DNA of 64,000 nucleotides, from NCBI RefSeq assembly GCF_014898055.3, contig NW_023604295.1, positions 95,371,591 to 95,435,590 of the forward strand. Direction: 5' to 3'. A model generated the notes under the pieces. That model worked only from the letters and a program-made list of their open reading frames with translations. It made no database searches and had not been told where the DNA came from. Position 1 is the stretch's first letter. The number at the start of each line of letters is the position of its first letter. The DNA is from Talpa occidentalis (taxonomy: Eukaryota; Chordata; Mammalia; Eulipotyphla; Talpidae). Made by a program: the position numbers and the translations under genes. This document shows positions 38,701 through 53,700 of the stretch, in pieces.

Positions 38701-41700
38701 TTTCTAAAATGTGTGTGTGTGTGCGTGTATACATAATGCATATATAACCATATATACATATATTTTCTAGTTCTGTTTGTTCAAAAGGATAGGGAAGAAA
38801 GCTACCCTGATAACAATGAACATGTGTAATACACAGATCTTGACCTGTGTATTACAGAAGTCACCTGCTTTTGTGTTTGTGATCTTAAATATAAAGGAAC
38901 AGAATTTTCTAATGCCATACCCCACTAAAGTATCAGGGATTCTCAGAGAAATGACTGATTACAGACTTGGGATAGGAAGATAAAAGATGAGCCAAAAAGC
39001 AAGGAAGTGCTCATAAGAATGATGGGAGCATACCTCATAAACACATGGAACCAGGTTGATAAGGCTCCTCTTGGCCTTACCTGGGACAGTTTGAATACCC
39101 AAATAATTAAAGAGTAGTGAATATATAAACTACTGGGGACAAAATAGGGATTCAAGTTCTATAGTGATAATATATAGACAAATAAATAGGAAAGCTCTTG
39201 CTTATCTTGTCAACAGTAAATGTGGAGAAAGTGCTTGAATCAGAAAACCATCATTTTTAAGCCATATTTATAATAAAGATTGAATCGGGTAAGAATACTC
39301 TTTGAAAGCTAAATCTGGGTATAAGGGCATATCTCACTTCTGCACTAATGTGACTGAAAATATGTAACTTTAACCTAATCACAAGGAAGTATCAGAGAAC
39401 TATGAAATGAGGAACTCTTTTTTTTTTTTTTTTTTTGTGGGACCCTCGCCGGTGGCCGGGGATCGAACTGGCACTGCAGAGGCTGTGGGCAGCCTCGCAA
39501 CCCAGCGCTCAACCGCAGCGCCACCAGGGGAGGCCCTGTTTTTTCCTTTTAAAGACTGGTTGGAAAGAAGTAATAAACTGAATTCTTCAAACTTTCAGTT
39601 TTATCAAAGACAAAAGAAAGACTGTGTATATATTCTGAGTTAAAGGAGGCTAAAAAGGTGTGACAACTCAATACAATTTCTGGTCCTAGCATAGATCCTG
39701 TAGTAGAGGGAGAAAAGAGTTCTATGAAGACTAACAAATTAGAATGTGGACAGAAGACTAAAGTGTTGTATCTGTATAAATTTATGTGCTTATTAACTGT
39801 ACTGTAATTACATAGTAAGATATCCTTCTTAGAAAATTGTTAGGACTAAGGAACAAAATGTATGTAATATGTCCTCCGAACTTTCAGAAAATTAATTATG
39901 TATATGTAAATACATGCACAGAACTCAATGTTACAGCAAATGGAGTAAAATGTTTACAATAGGTAAATCTGGGTAAATGTTTAAGTATTCTTTGACCTTT
40001 TTTCAGTTTTGAAACTTATTAGTAGTTTGAATTTTCTTGCAAATAAAAAATTAATTTTTAAAAAAGACTGGCTAACAGCTACTAAAGGAAGGATACAGTG
40101 ACTCAGATTTTCAAGGACAGGATATTATCACCCTTCCTTACAAATTAAAAGGGAATTTATTGTCTTACTGTATTTCAGAAATATAGACACTAAGGTAATT
40201 GGAAAAATACGAAATGTAGTGAATTAGATTGAAGCTCTCTTTGATTTTTTTTTCCTTCGAAGGTTCAGGATTCAGGGGATGTGATTACAGAAGGTAGGAT
40301 TCGTGTGGTTTTCAGCATTCCGTGTGAACCCACTCTTGATGCTTTAATACAGAACCAGCATGTGAGTACTACATCCATATGATTTAATTCAGAATTGATG
40401 AACTTCAAAAACATTAGGCTATTTTTGCTACTTCCTTTGAATTTATTATGGCTATTTCATTTAATACTGATTAAATTCTCCCACAGTTGCATCTATTATT
40501 ATTTAGAAATAGGTAGAATCTGCTTAAAACTTCATGCTGATATTCAGATAGAAGAATGACTGAAATCCCTTTATCAATCTACAATAGTTATTATGGGTTA
40601 TAATGAAAATAAAAGGAGGTTAGTAAACATCTTTGTAGAAAAGGATACTGAAAATGGACCTTTTTCTCCAAAGATGTTCATTGACCTCCTTTTATCTTTC
40701 CATGTTGTATTAAGGAGATGGTCCTGACTGATACTTGACTAAAAGTAATTCACAATCAACCAGCTGTTGCTGCTTATGCTTTTGTTTTCTCTAAGAAAAC
40801 CTAAATGTTTACTTTCTGTGAAATAAATTTAAGACAGTAGGCTTCAGAATACACGTGAGGAATTTTATGGAAGGCAGAGAATTCTTACGATCAAGTCTCT
40901 TTTGGAGAAAGAATTCAGAAAGTATAGTCAAGATACCAGAAGGGTGACCCATTAGTTAAAGAAGCTGGAGCTATATTCAGGGAGTCAATGGACGTGGAAG
41001 AGCTTGTTTTCCTTCATCCTAGCTTTTTCTAGATCTGAAAGAGTCTGCCTACTTCTACTATACAGTATTGATAGACAGGTATGCCTTCTCCAGTATATTT
41101 TCTTTCTCTTTACATTCCTTCTTTAACTTTTGCACAAGACTTCTTTCATTACTTGAAATCTGAGCTTTTTAGTTTATATTTTCTATGATATTTGTGATGA
41201 TTTTAATTCATTTTCAATTATACCATAATGTGATATTTCTCAAAAGGAGAACTACTGGCATTTTGGATAGAACAAGTATATATTAAATGGGACTGTCTAA
41301 TTTAACAGAACAGTTGGCATCCTTGGGCCCTGGACAATAAGTACTAGTAGCCCACGCCAGTTATTGTTAATTTAATGTGCCCCTACACATTTTCAAAGGT
41401 TTATTAGAAAAGTAGTGCTACTTGTGATAGAAAACTACTACCTTAATTCTATCAAATCTGGAAAACATACTTAATTCATCTATATTATTTCTAAGTCTGA
41501 TACTATTGATGGAAAAACTGTGTTACATTCTTTACTAGCTAGCATGTAGTAACTTTATGTTCCAGGCCATCAAAAATGTTTATCCATTTCGGGGTCATTA
41601 TAGATGTGATCATCTTTAAAAAATAATAGATGAATTAATTCCTTACCAGTCTATGGAAATTTTATTATTAGTGAGAAAATACATTCATCACAAATATGAA

Positions 41701-44700
41701 TATACATATGCATATAAAATCCATATAAATAAATATGTATTATTATTATTATGTACATAACATTAGAAGTATATAGTAGTTTGCCCTAATTAATACTAGA
41801 CTTGTGAGTAATTTGCTTCCTAGTTAAAAATCATGTGATCATATATTGTTTTTAATAGAGTCTTCATAGTTTCTTCCCTTAAGTACACAACTTAAGGCTG
41901 CATTTTATTGATTGTATTAATTACAAGCCACACTTGTTATTTTCACATAATAGTAAATATTAGGGGAAATGAATACTACTTACATCCATACATGAAGGGC
42001 ACTTCATTTTGCTTAGCAGAAACTATTTCAATGACGTATTAAAGTTTTAATTTAATATCATAATTTTTAAAGCCTCATGTTATCCTAGGCATGTGTTAGA
42101 CCTACTTGGAATATAATTAGTAAAAATCATAGTAATTCTTGCTTGCAGAATTTGCCACTTAATATGTACAGTAGAGTTTATTTCTTGAAGCAGTTCCACA
42201 AACTACATTTCCTCCCCCTTTCATCCATCCTTGAGAATTCTGTCCTTTAAGGAGAGAGAAGAGCAGAAAAATTCTGCCTACAGATCCTTTTATAAAAGTG
42301 GTGGGGGTGGAGAGAAAATGGATCACTTTCTTTTGCAAATCCATGCATTGCAACAATCCAGTAGTTATTGATGTCTTATCTTGTTTGTAAAGGTAAAGAA
42401 ATAACATTTACTGCTTTGTGTTTCCATAATTGACTGTTTTGTTTTTATATTTAAAGAAATATTCTATAAAGTACAACCCAGGATATGTGTTGGCCAGTCG
42501 CCTTGGAGTGAGTGGATACCTTGTTTCAAGGTTTACAGGAAGTATTTTTATTGGAAGAGGATCTAGGAGAAAGTAAGTTTATGTTAGAGAACTTTACTTA
42601 AAGTGGCAGAAAAAATTAAATGATAAAGATAAAAATGGTTAATATTTCAGTATTTATTCTCTTATTAATTGTTCTGAATTTTCCTTTAAAATTATGCATA
42701 AATTCTCTGATGGTGATCTTTCATCTAAATGGAACTTGTTTTAGGTGGTTGGAAAGAAAGTTCTCATTTTAGTGGCTAATAAATTGAACCTTGAAAAAAG
42801 GTATCAGAAGGTGTGTGTGAATCTCAATAATATTTCCCTGTGTTTTCTTATTTCATTCTCCTCTCCATATAATCTATTCATATGCTTTAACTTGGGTTTT
42901 GAAGCCTTTCCTCTAGTTTTTCAATTACAGCTACTTTGGAAATTAATCATGATAACTAAAATATAGAGGAACAACCAAAAAAAACTTTTCTAAGAATTGA
43001 AAGCAAAACTTTTTGTTCTTTGAGCAAAATTTTAAAACTTGTGTATGTGTGGTTTAAATTCAGCCCTCATGGAGACCATAAATCAAATGTGGGTTTGAAT
43101 CTCAAATTCAACAAAAAAAATGAGGAGGTACCTGGATACACTAAGAAAGTTGGAAGTGAATGGATGTATTCATCTGCTGCAGAACAGCTTCTTGCAGAGT
43201 ACTTAGAGAGGTAAGTGCCAAAGGAAATATTAGTAGGAATTCAAAACTTTCGAAGGCAGTAACTATTTATTGTGCCTTATATCAGTTTTTGAGAAAGAAG
43301 TGTTTCCTTTAGTCATATGTGACCTGTGTTATACATAAAAACTTAATTGTGTGTCATAAAATATTACAGCCATTAGCTAAAATAGAGTAGAAAAATGCTT
43401 CACTTACATTATTTAAAATGCAAAGATATGATGAGACAGTCTTCTTTTAATTAAAATTTTCCTTATCTTGCTATCATAAATTATTAAAATAGTTATTTGG
43501 GCATGTTTATATCAGTAATAAAAAAGTGTTGGTATGGATAAGCAAAACAGCTCTTGACATAATACTTTTTCCTGAGTTTTAAAACTCCAACTGGAAAGTA
43601 GATTAACTATTCTAGAATTATTGAACTTTATTGCTATGATGGTCTAAGTAATCAACATGCCTTCACCTCTCATTATAAAAAAGACAACTGGGGGAGAGGA
43701 AGGACCAGGGTCAAAATAAGGTTGGGGGGGGGTGCAATTGTTCGGGGAATATAACCAAATGAAAATGCATACATTGTGCAAAAATGAAAAATGATGTAAG
43801 AATTATATAATATAAAATATTAATTTAAAAAAAGAAAGAAAACTGGGTACCAAAATTAACCAAAATTTCTCAGTAAGAAAGATTTACAGGAAGTTTCTTT
43901 ACTTTTCATTCACAATTAAATTGAATATTCTTTCCATTGTTTCTCTAGTTTCTAACCTCATATTTGAGGATCACTGTATTAGTTTTCTAGGACTGACATA
44001 GCAAGGTTACAAACTAGGTGATTTAAAACAATAGAAATTTATTATCTCACAGTTCTGAAGACCAGAAGCCCAAAATCAAGTTATTCACCCAACAGGGTTT
44101 CCTCTGAAAGAGCAAGAGAACAAACTGTTCCCTAAATTCTCTCTTAGTTTTCTAGAGCTTCATGCATTCTTTCCTTGCCTTGTATAGATCTATCACTCCA
44201 GTCTTCTTTTTCCATTTTTTTTTCTTTTTGAAACATCTTTGATTATTCAATCTTCCTTTTTCACTTGGTGCTCTCCCTGTTCTTCACATCATCTTTCCTC
44301 TGTATATGTCTATCTCTGCGTCCAAATTTCTTCATTTTAATAAGGGCACTGCTCATATTATTAGAATTCACCCTAATGACTTCTATAAAAGCCCACTTTT
44401 GCAAATAAAAGTTACATTCTTAGGTACTAAGAATTAGGACTTCAGTATATCTTCATGGGGAAGGTGGAGGGTATAATTCAACCCTGCATTTCCATTTGAA
44501 AGTTTATATTATTTCTGGGCCTCCCCTGGTGGCGCAGCAGTTGAGTGCTCAGCTGCGAAGCTGCCTGCAGCCTCTGCAGCTCAGTTCGTTCCCCAGCCAC
44601 CAGCGAGGGTCCCACATGGTGTGCAGACCTCTCCTGCCTAGCCCACTGCTCCCCTTAGTATTTTGTCATTCTGCCTGTTCTGTTCCCCACTCGGGCTCTG

Positions 44701-47700
44701 GTGAATTCTCTCACCCTCCCGCGCTTCTGACTGTATCCAGTGCTTGTATAAATAAATAAATAAAAATAAATCTTTAAAAAAAAGAAAAAAAGAATGAATC
44801 ATAGTGCAGCTTCTCTCTGTACCTATTTCTACTTCCTTCCTTTTTTCTTTTCATTCTGTAGATGTTGATTTCACAAGCATGGCATACTCACCAATGAAAT
44901 TCCTGTATGCTTATCTCCATCTCAGACTCTGTTACCTGAAGACTTTATACTTTGCAGTAACATTGTTTAGCAGTTCTACTTTCATTAATTCCTCCTTTCT
45001 GTATGGCACCTATTTTCTCCTCCTTATGCCCCACCACCCACTCAATGCCCTGGTGTACCCAAGGCTAGAGCAGCCCCTGTTCACCCTCTCCTAATGATAA
45101 GCTACAGGTCTTCTGCTAGGGTAGAAGATGAGTAGCCACATGACTGTCTAATGACATGTTATACCAATTTTAAACAAAATGTCTGTTAAACTTTTCCCCA
45201 TACTAGCTTTATTTGTTTATTTATTGGTTATATCCAAAAGGGAAGGTTTATTAGGAAAAAAAGGAAATAAGATGACCCTTGCACAGACACAACCAGGCAG
45301 AAAGAGCATTTTAAAGGAATGGGTTTGTTAAGAGATGCCTGCATAGACACAAGTGGACAGTCTTGGGATAAGAGCTGCATGTATTGCAGCTTTGAAATGT
45401 ACCTTTTGCACACTTCTACAATTCAAATGAACTTTCATCCTATTGACTTTCCACACTGGTCACGTATAGTGCAGCTTATTCCCATCAAATCAGTAACTAG
45501 AGACAGTTTCTAAAATATTGTTAACAACTCATGCTACCAAATTCTCTTCTCTGTCTTTCTGCCATTTTCATACTTTACTATTCTTTTAGTGATTTAGAAA
45601 GGAAATGAAAATAAGTACTTGTTCATTCTGCTTTCTAAATTCAAAAGTACTACTCTATTCAGGAAGCAATAGTGTTTTGAGGAGTATTAAAACAAACTTT
45701 TAATGTGTGTCAACATGTTCTGTTGTGCAGTGCTTCAGCTTTTTTTGAAAATTAGAAAATGAACTTGTAGGAACTTTTTTTCCATTGAGGCATTTTATTT
45801 GCACATGCTTTATATACGTAGAAAAAAAAATCCCAGGATTTTCCCTAATGTGTGTTTTTGTCTTGTTTCTTCGTGGTTCATTATACCAGCTGAGGTTGTT
45901 AGTACAGTGAAAGCAAACTGACAGGACAGAAGCAGATTATTATGCCATTTTTCTACATCTTTGAGTTGCCCATCAAATCTGAGGCTGGTCACTTCACATT
46001 TGTTTAACCTACCTGTGAGGTTCACAGTAATTTTCCTAGCTCTGTAATCATCAGTGATTTCAAATTCACGAATGTAACCATACTTTATCATCACAGTTAG
46101 AAACTGATCAATGACTTTACAGCATGGCCTTGTAGGAGCTTGGTCTTTGCTTCTCTTTTTTTGGCCTTATTGATGCTCTTGAAAGCATCAGCTAGGACAT
46201 TTATGTGCTCCATTGTGGTGGCACAGGAAGATGGTGCTATGACTTTTCCAACAACCCAATACATTTGACAAAAGAGCTACTCTTGTCAGTCACCTGCCAT
46301 TATGATCTAAAATCTAAGGGCAGAGATTGAATTTTATAAGTAATTGAAGTTTATTACAGTTTATAGATTGAATCATTTTTCCCTCAGTTACTGAGTGTTG
46401 GAGGGCCTATCAGAATTTTCATATATCTTAGTCTGCCTATCCCTTTTTAGTACTCTGTATAGTAAATCAATCCTCAGTATATTTTGTATGTCTCCTTAAG
46501 TTCCAAAATTATTTGATAGGAAGTTTGTGTAAAGTTAGCCATGTATTTTTTTTAACTAATATTTTTATTTCTTTGTTTGGCTAGAGCTCCAGAACTGTTT
46601 AGTTATATAGCCAAAAATAGCCAAGAAGATGTGTTCTATGAAGATGACATTTGGCCTGGAGAAAATGAGAATGGGTAAGCCAAATTTAGGGTATTGTTGC
46701 CTTGGAATTAAAATTAGAGTTTAGAGTGATAGATACAGGCAGCCTAGTGTACCAGAAATTTATATTACTTTTGGGAGGAGCTTTTGTATTGTTTTGATTT
46801 TGCTCTAAGATTTTTTTTTTTGAGGTTTATTTATTTATGCATACAAGAACTGGGGTACAGGCCAGAGGTGTGGGGGTGAAAGGACTTACCAGAAACAGAG
46901 TGGGGACCAGAACAGGCAGACTGACTGAAATACACTGCTGAGGGGAGCAGCAGGTGAGTCCGGAGAGATCTGCTGCGCCATGTGGGTAGCTCCCTGGCCA
47001 GGGATCAAACTCCTGCTGCAGTGACTACAGATAGACTCATAGGCTGCATCTTAATCCCTTGAGCCACCAGGGAGGCCCTGCTCTAAGATGTTGTCTTTAA
47101 TTTTGTTTATGTCAATGAACTACTTTAAAACTAATTTTGCCATTTTATTTATTTCTAAAAACATATCCATATGTATATTAGATTTATAATTAGTTCCAAG
47201 TACATGTAGTGAGTAATAATTATATATTTAATGTCCTTTGTAATTCACAGCTCTCAGAAAGTTTATGTTTAGGTCAGGCCTTTTTTATAAGCCTTCGTAA
47301 AGTTCTAATCAATGTGAAAAAATTGCTATTTTTAATGTAGTGCTGAAAAAGTTCAAGAAATTATTACTTGGCTAAAGGGACATCCCGTCAGTACTTTGTC
47401 TCGTTCTTCTTGTGATTTACAAATTCTGGATGCAGCTATTGTTGAGAAAATTGAGGAAGAAGTTGAAAAATGCAAGGTACTAATTTTCCATAACTCAGTT
47501 TGTTGATGAGATTTGAAGTTAAAAGGACTATATATTCTTTTACAAATAATTTATTTGTGTTTCAACCAAATATGCTGAGTGATTCTAATTTATGTAAAAT
47601 CATCCTATAGTTTAAAAAATGTTCCAGCCATTTTCAGTGGCCAGTAATAGGTTTATCTTAGTATTATAAGAACACTTAAGTATACAAAAACCAAAGCATT

Positions 47701-50700
47701 TTATGACCTACTGTTTCTGGTCAAAATGGAAAGTTTATGATTTAAAAATACTAAATCCCCATACTTCCTATTCTGTGTTTTTAACTTTTCATATTTGTTT
47801 TTTAAAACACAAAAATTTTATTTGATCTTTACAGAATCACTTATAAAATGTACTTTCCCACTCACACTCATTCAATTACTAAGGGTCTTTGAAATCCCAC
47901 TAATCTCTCCTACTTTTTATGTCTTAACTTTAAAAAATATAACTTCCTATGTAAGTTTTAACTTATTTTCTTTATTGAATATTTGATCACTTATTTTGGT
48001 GTACTAGAAAGTAGATTGATAATATTCCATTTTTTTAACTTTAGGTTTTTTCACACATTTGCCTTTTTATTAAAATGATGTTGCCAGGCTAACATAGCAC
48101 TCTCGTTTGAACTAATAGAGTAAGTTAAAAAACAGGCTCTGAAGCTATCTTCCCTTTCCTCTTTCAATACATATTAACTGTAGGCAAGATACTTCAGCCT
48201 TCCAATTCTCCATTGCCTCATCGGTAAAATGGAGAATAAATGACCTACCTCATAGGGTCATCAAAAATATTAACTGGGTTAATATATGTAAATTTCTTCT
48301 AATAATACCTAGCTATTATTAATACCTAATAATGCTTAGCTACTATTAATTTTTGAATTGTTTTATCACATACTCAAGAGCTATTAATATGGTCTAGAAA
48401 ATCACCAGTAGATGACTCTTTTTCTCTTTAGGAAAAATATAAGGCTTAAAGTGAAGAGTTTGATTTTTTTGTGCAGAGGCATGCTAAATTAATCTTCTTT
48501 GTAAAGTTCCAATTTTAGTGTATGTGAAGCGAGCACAAGATTTTGATTTTTCGATAGATTGTTGATATTCAGCTATGGAGAAGAAAGTCAACATTCCTTT
48601 TTAATTGTCTTTCAACAGACAGTAAAATTCCTTCATCCAGTATTGGTTTTGAAATGAATTTTACAATTAACCAAAGTTTGTAACTTTAAGCCACCGTATT
48701 TTTTTAACACATTTATATTGAGAACTTTCTGAAATGTTTTATACATTTCTCTCTTACTTTACAATCTGAAGATGCAAATACATAAATGTTATCTTCAATA
48801 CAATATGTTTTTAAATGTGTGTGCATATAGATAAGATAGGAATTTTTTAACCTGTTAATGTGCCAAGGAGGTATGATTTATGAATTTTTCCCTTTAGTCT
48901 TATGATGTTATTAGAAGAGCAAAGAAATGAAGGAAAGATAAACACAGCATTCAAAACACAATCTAAATTTTTCCTTATAATGCAGAGTTAGCACTCAAAA
49001 GTTTTTCTGTAATGAAGGCTCTGCAGTAGTTTTCTTATTGGAAAAACTCAGCTAAGTATCAAATTCTTAACATTACTGGAGCTTAAAAAACATACATTCC
49101 ACCCCTATATTCCACCCCTAGGACAGAGCAATACTTCTCAAACTATATATACAAGAGAATCACTGGTGTATCTTCTTAAATACGGATTCTGATTCAGTAA
49201 ACCTAGGATGAGACTTGAGAGTCTGTTTCTGATGTGTCCCCAGGTGACCACATTTCGAATAGCCCGACCCTAAAACGTCTTGTTTAGTAGATGTGGGATG
49301 AGGCTATTTTGAAAATCCCCTAGTATATTAATTTGCCTAGTGAATCAGGTATAATTGTCCTGTCCTCTGTTCAATATACTGTCATTTATATTGCTTAAGT
49401 TGTTGTGTTTGACTTTTAAAATTACTTTATATGTTTTCTCATAGTTTTTCTTCTCACTGTTGTTAGTGGATGCTAGTTGTACTCTCTTTGTCATTTGAGT
49501 CAGCCATGGTCTGGAAATACAACTTGTCAGTAAGGCCTTCACCGTTCACCCTGTTTAAAATTACAATCTCCCCACACACTGCCGATCCCCCTTACCTGCT
49601 TTATTTTCCTTTATGCTTTTTTACTTTCAAGCAGTGCTATTTATTTCCCTGTTTTGATTTTGTTTGTCTTTCTCAACTAAATAATAGAATAGTTCACTGT
49701 TTTGTTACCCAGCCCCTAGATCTATACTATCTAAACTTTTCCTTACAATGCAGACACATAAATGACACGAAATGTTTAATGACACGTAAATGTAAGTCAG
49801 TGAATATTTGTTGAAAGAATAAATAAAATGTCTCTATTATAATTTAGGGGGAAAGACTGAAAAAGTTTGAGCATTTTACAATGTATAAATTACCTTATTT
49901 TGTACAGACTCTCTAGATTGGAACTGTTTTGTGCCCTTTTATACTTATTTTCATAAGCAATGTTCTAAAGATAGGCGGCTGCCATGTAAGTAAACTCTGC
50001 ATTTTTCTAATTAGATGAGAATGCATTTTTAAAAAGAATGTAAAAAAAATTAAAAGAATCTAATGGCTTTAGTAGTTTTCAGTTGCAATGGATGTAAATT
50101 ATTCTCACTTTTTTATTAGGTCAAACTGGTAATATTATTTCTATCTTACAGGTGGAAAGAAATGGATGCTTAAATTAAGAATGAGTTTACAGAACTGACA
50201 AGTAGCAAATAGAAGAGAACACTCTTCTTTCAGTATCTTTTAGATAATAAAAAATCCAAATATCAAAGCCAGTTTCATAACAGATCTCAAAATCAGCAAC
50301 CTTTTTAAATAAGTGCCACCTTCATTTTTATAAGTACCCACAAACCCCACAGTATTGTCACAGATGAATACTTTGTACCTTTTTTTCCTTTAATGAAAGT
50401 TTTCTCTGACCAGTGTGTATAATTCTTTAGAATAAAAAAGCACTTGGATAAGATAACATTTACATAAAATTCAAAATTGACAAATCTTATCCTTTGTGTT
50501 AGTAAGAAGATTACTTTCTGGAAGGATAATCACTGGAAAAGGAGGTCAGGGTTCCCTGTATTGTGCTCAGTAATGGTCTCCTTCTTGAACTAGAAGTGAT
50601 TACACATAGATATAACTAAGACTATAAAAATTCATCAGACTATAGTCTTTTAAATCTGCAGTTTCTTTCTGTATGTCTTATACCTCAAGAAAATTAGGCA

Positions 50701-53700
50701 TTGTAAGTAATTTAGTTCCTTACCACATCTAAAGAACTTCAGATATTCTTAAATCAAGCTTTGCCTTGATTTTCATTGTAATCTCTTGATTTCACTGAAG
50801 TAAACATGATAGATGAGCTTATTTTCAGTTAAAAATTTTTGGTATTTCATTTGACTTTAAAATTCAGACATGCCCACATACTAAATAATAATTTTATATT
50901 TTTTTAATATTTCAATTTTTTTTCTTTCCTTAGCAAAGAAAGAATAATAAGAAGGTACGAGTAACAGTGAAACCCCATTTGCTGTACAGAGTAAGTTTCC
51001 TATCAGAGACTTCAGTTATTATTTTTACTTTGAAAGTTTAGAAGGATGATGTTTTCCATATATTAGTAGAAAAACTTTTTAGATATAATAATAATAAAAT
51101 TTTCTTCTCTTCAGCCTTTAGAACAGCAACATGGAGTCATTCCTGATCGGGATGCAGAATTTCGTCTCTTTGACCGTGTTGTAAATGTGAGAGAGAATTT
51201 TTCAGTTCCAGTTGGCCTTCGAGGCACCATAATCGGAATTAAAGGGGGTAATATATCAATACTTAACTTTTTGTATTTGTACAGTAAAACGTAAATATGT
51301 GTATCCTCTATCGAAATAGAGAGTAGTTATCAATTAGGAAAAAAAACAAAAACCTTTTATGTTTTAAGTTTTTTTCAGTTTTAGTTTTCAGAGAATATTC
51401 TCCTTTTCTGTTTTGGGTAATCTTCTAGAAAGTGATTAAAAGAAGGTGAAGTGCTGAGAATTTGGTCATTTATATATAGAACATTAAAATTATACCAGAT
51501 TTGGCTGATATACATATGTTTTCATGAAACCAGGAAAAACATTTTGTCACTTCTCCTTAGTTTAGTTTACATCTAATGTTGCACAGAGTTTTACCTTGAT
51601 TCTCATTATAATCTTTTGATTTCTGTGGAGAAATAAACATGATACATGAATTTATTTTCAGTTAAAGTTTTTGAAAAATAAATGTTCATGTTAATTTGAG
51701 TTTTGAATACAACTAGATTTATATAGATAGATAGATAGATAGATAGATATCTCAGACCTGTCAATCTGCTGCATAACATGTACATATAGTCAACATTACT
51801 ATACTATACACCTAAAAATGGTTAAGATGATAAATTTTATGTGTTTTTTTACAAATGAAAAAAAGGAGGAAAGAAACGGAACAAATTTAAATGTACCTCA
51901 AATGATGAGTGGGCAACTTTGCAATATAGTTTCCAAAACAAAAGTCAACCCAGAAAGAAGCAGCAAATCAGGTGCTCACAGCATTGTCCCTCCATGCCTC
52001 TCTTTCTTGGGTTTAGAGTTTAGGTAAAAGTGTCAGGTTGAAAGGTCTGGAGGTCAACAATGAGTGAGCTCCATAGTCTTTGTTTCAACAAGGCTAGGGA
52101 GGGCTGGGATATGTGTGACATCATCCCACCCTACCTGTTCTACCACAATATCAGAGGTTATATTAGTCAGGATTCTTCGGGGAAACAGAACCAGCAGAAT
52201 GGAAAGGGAAGTGATGGCAGGCAGGTTGGGGGGAGGAGGGGCAGAAAGAAAAAAGAGATAGTCAATTACAAAGTTAGGATATAGACTATTATTAATTTGG
52301 GTATAGAACTCAAAACATTATTATAGCTAAGTGGGCCTCCCCTGGTGGCACAGTGGTTGAGAGCTGGGCTACGAAGCTGCCCACAGCCTCTGCAGCGCCG
52401 GTTCTATCCCTGGCCACCGGCAAGGGTCCCTCATGGCGCACAGACCTCTCCTGCCATGCCCGCTGCTCCCCTCAGCAGTGTATTTCGTCAGTCTGCCTGT
52501 TTTGTTCCCCACTCTGGCTTTGGTGAATTCTCTCACCCTCCCGCACTTCTGACTATACCCAGTGCTTGTATAAATAAATAAATGAATCTTTAAAAAAAAA
52601 AAACATTATTATAGCTAAGTATTTCACTTTACCTTGTTGTTTTTGGTAAATTTAACTTCTGGATAAATCTTAGCACTCCGCATACCAAATTTAGTCTTCT
52701 CTGTTTCTAAGTTAATTGTACCACTGTTTTTCTCATATGTTCCATGTCTGTATTATGAAATGCATAACCTACCAACTCAACTCACAGAATCTGAGTCAGC
52801 TTTGTCATTTCCATCCTTTTCATCTCCACAAGTCTCAAACTTCTGCCAACTCTATCTAAATATACATCCATTCTTCCTTTCTATTACCCTCATTACTGCC
52901 ATGTTTCAAATTTTCATTGTTTTTTCTCTGACTTAGATATACTGCAAAGTATCTTTTGCATTGACTCTCTTATTACTGATAATTTCAAACATATACAAAA
53001 GCAGAGAAGTGTAGTGAGTACAGCATGTAATTCAAAATATTATTGTTTTATTTACGTTAATATCTGCAAGATAACCTGTGAACCATTTGCTTTCCTTTAC
53101 TGTCTGTATTCCCCCAACCCTTTTTTATATAGGTGTAATGCTTCTTATAATTCTAGATACTTAAATGCTGATTTTTATTATATGATGTTATAAATATCAT
53201 TCTTTTTAACAGCTACTAGAGAAGCTGACATACTATTTGAAGTATTATTTGATGAAGAATTTCCTGGAGGTTTAACAATAAGGTTTGTATTTCCAGATGA
53301 AAATTGCACTTTGTAAATATGCCCATTTGACCACTGACATATTACTCATTTGTTATTTAAATTCCTACTATGTGCAAAACATTATACTTGCTACTAGGAA
53401 TGTAACAGTAAATAGACCTGTTTTCTGCTCTCATAGAGTTTTCGTTTTAGTGGGAGTAGTAATTAAGTAACAGATTGCTGTATTTATTATTTAATTTAAA
53501 TGTAACAAGTGCTAGAAAGGAGATCATATTTCTGTAGCTGTATGACCTGCCCAGAGAGTTCCAGAAAGACTATTTGAAGAAGTGATATGTAAGCTTGGAC
53601 ATGAAGAATGAATTAGTTAACTGCGGGGGAGGGAAAGAGGAGGAGAGGGACAAGAAGAGGGATAGATACTCAGGAAGAGAGACCAGTTTATGCTACAAAG

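Noticed and set aside
43975..44488. Intact endogenous retrovirus
   Set aside because: Only an LTR-like sequence is present; no gag, pol or env-like coding sequence flanks it.
44804..45094. 96-codon ORF
   Set aside because: No family resemblance, lies in intron just after a SINE tail; consistent with chance.
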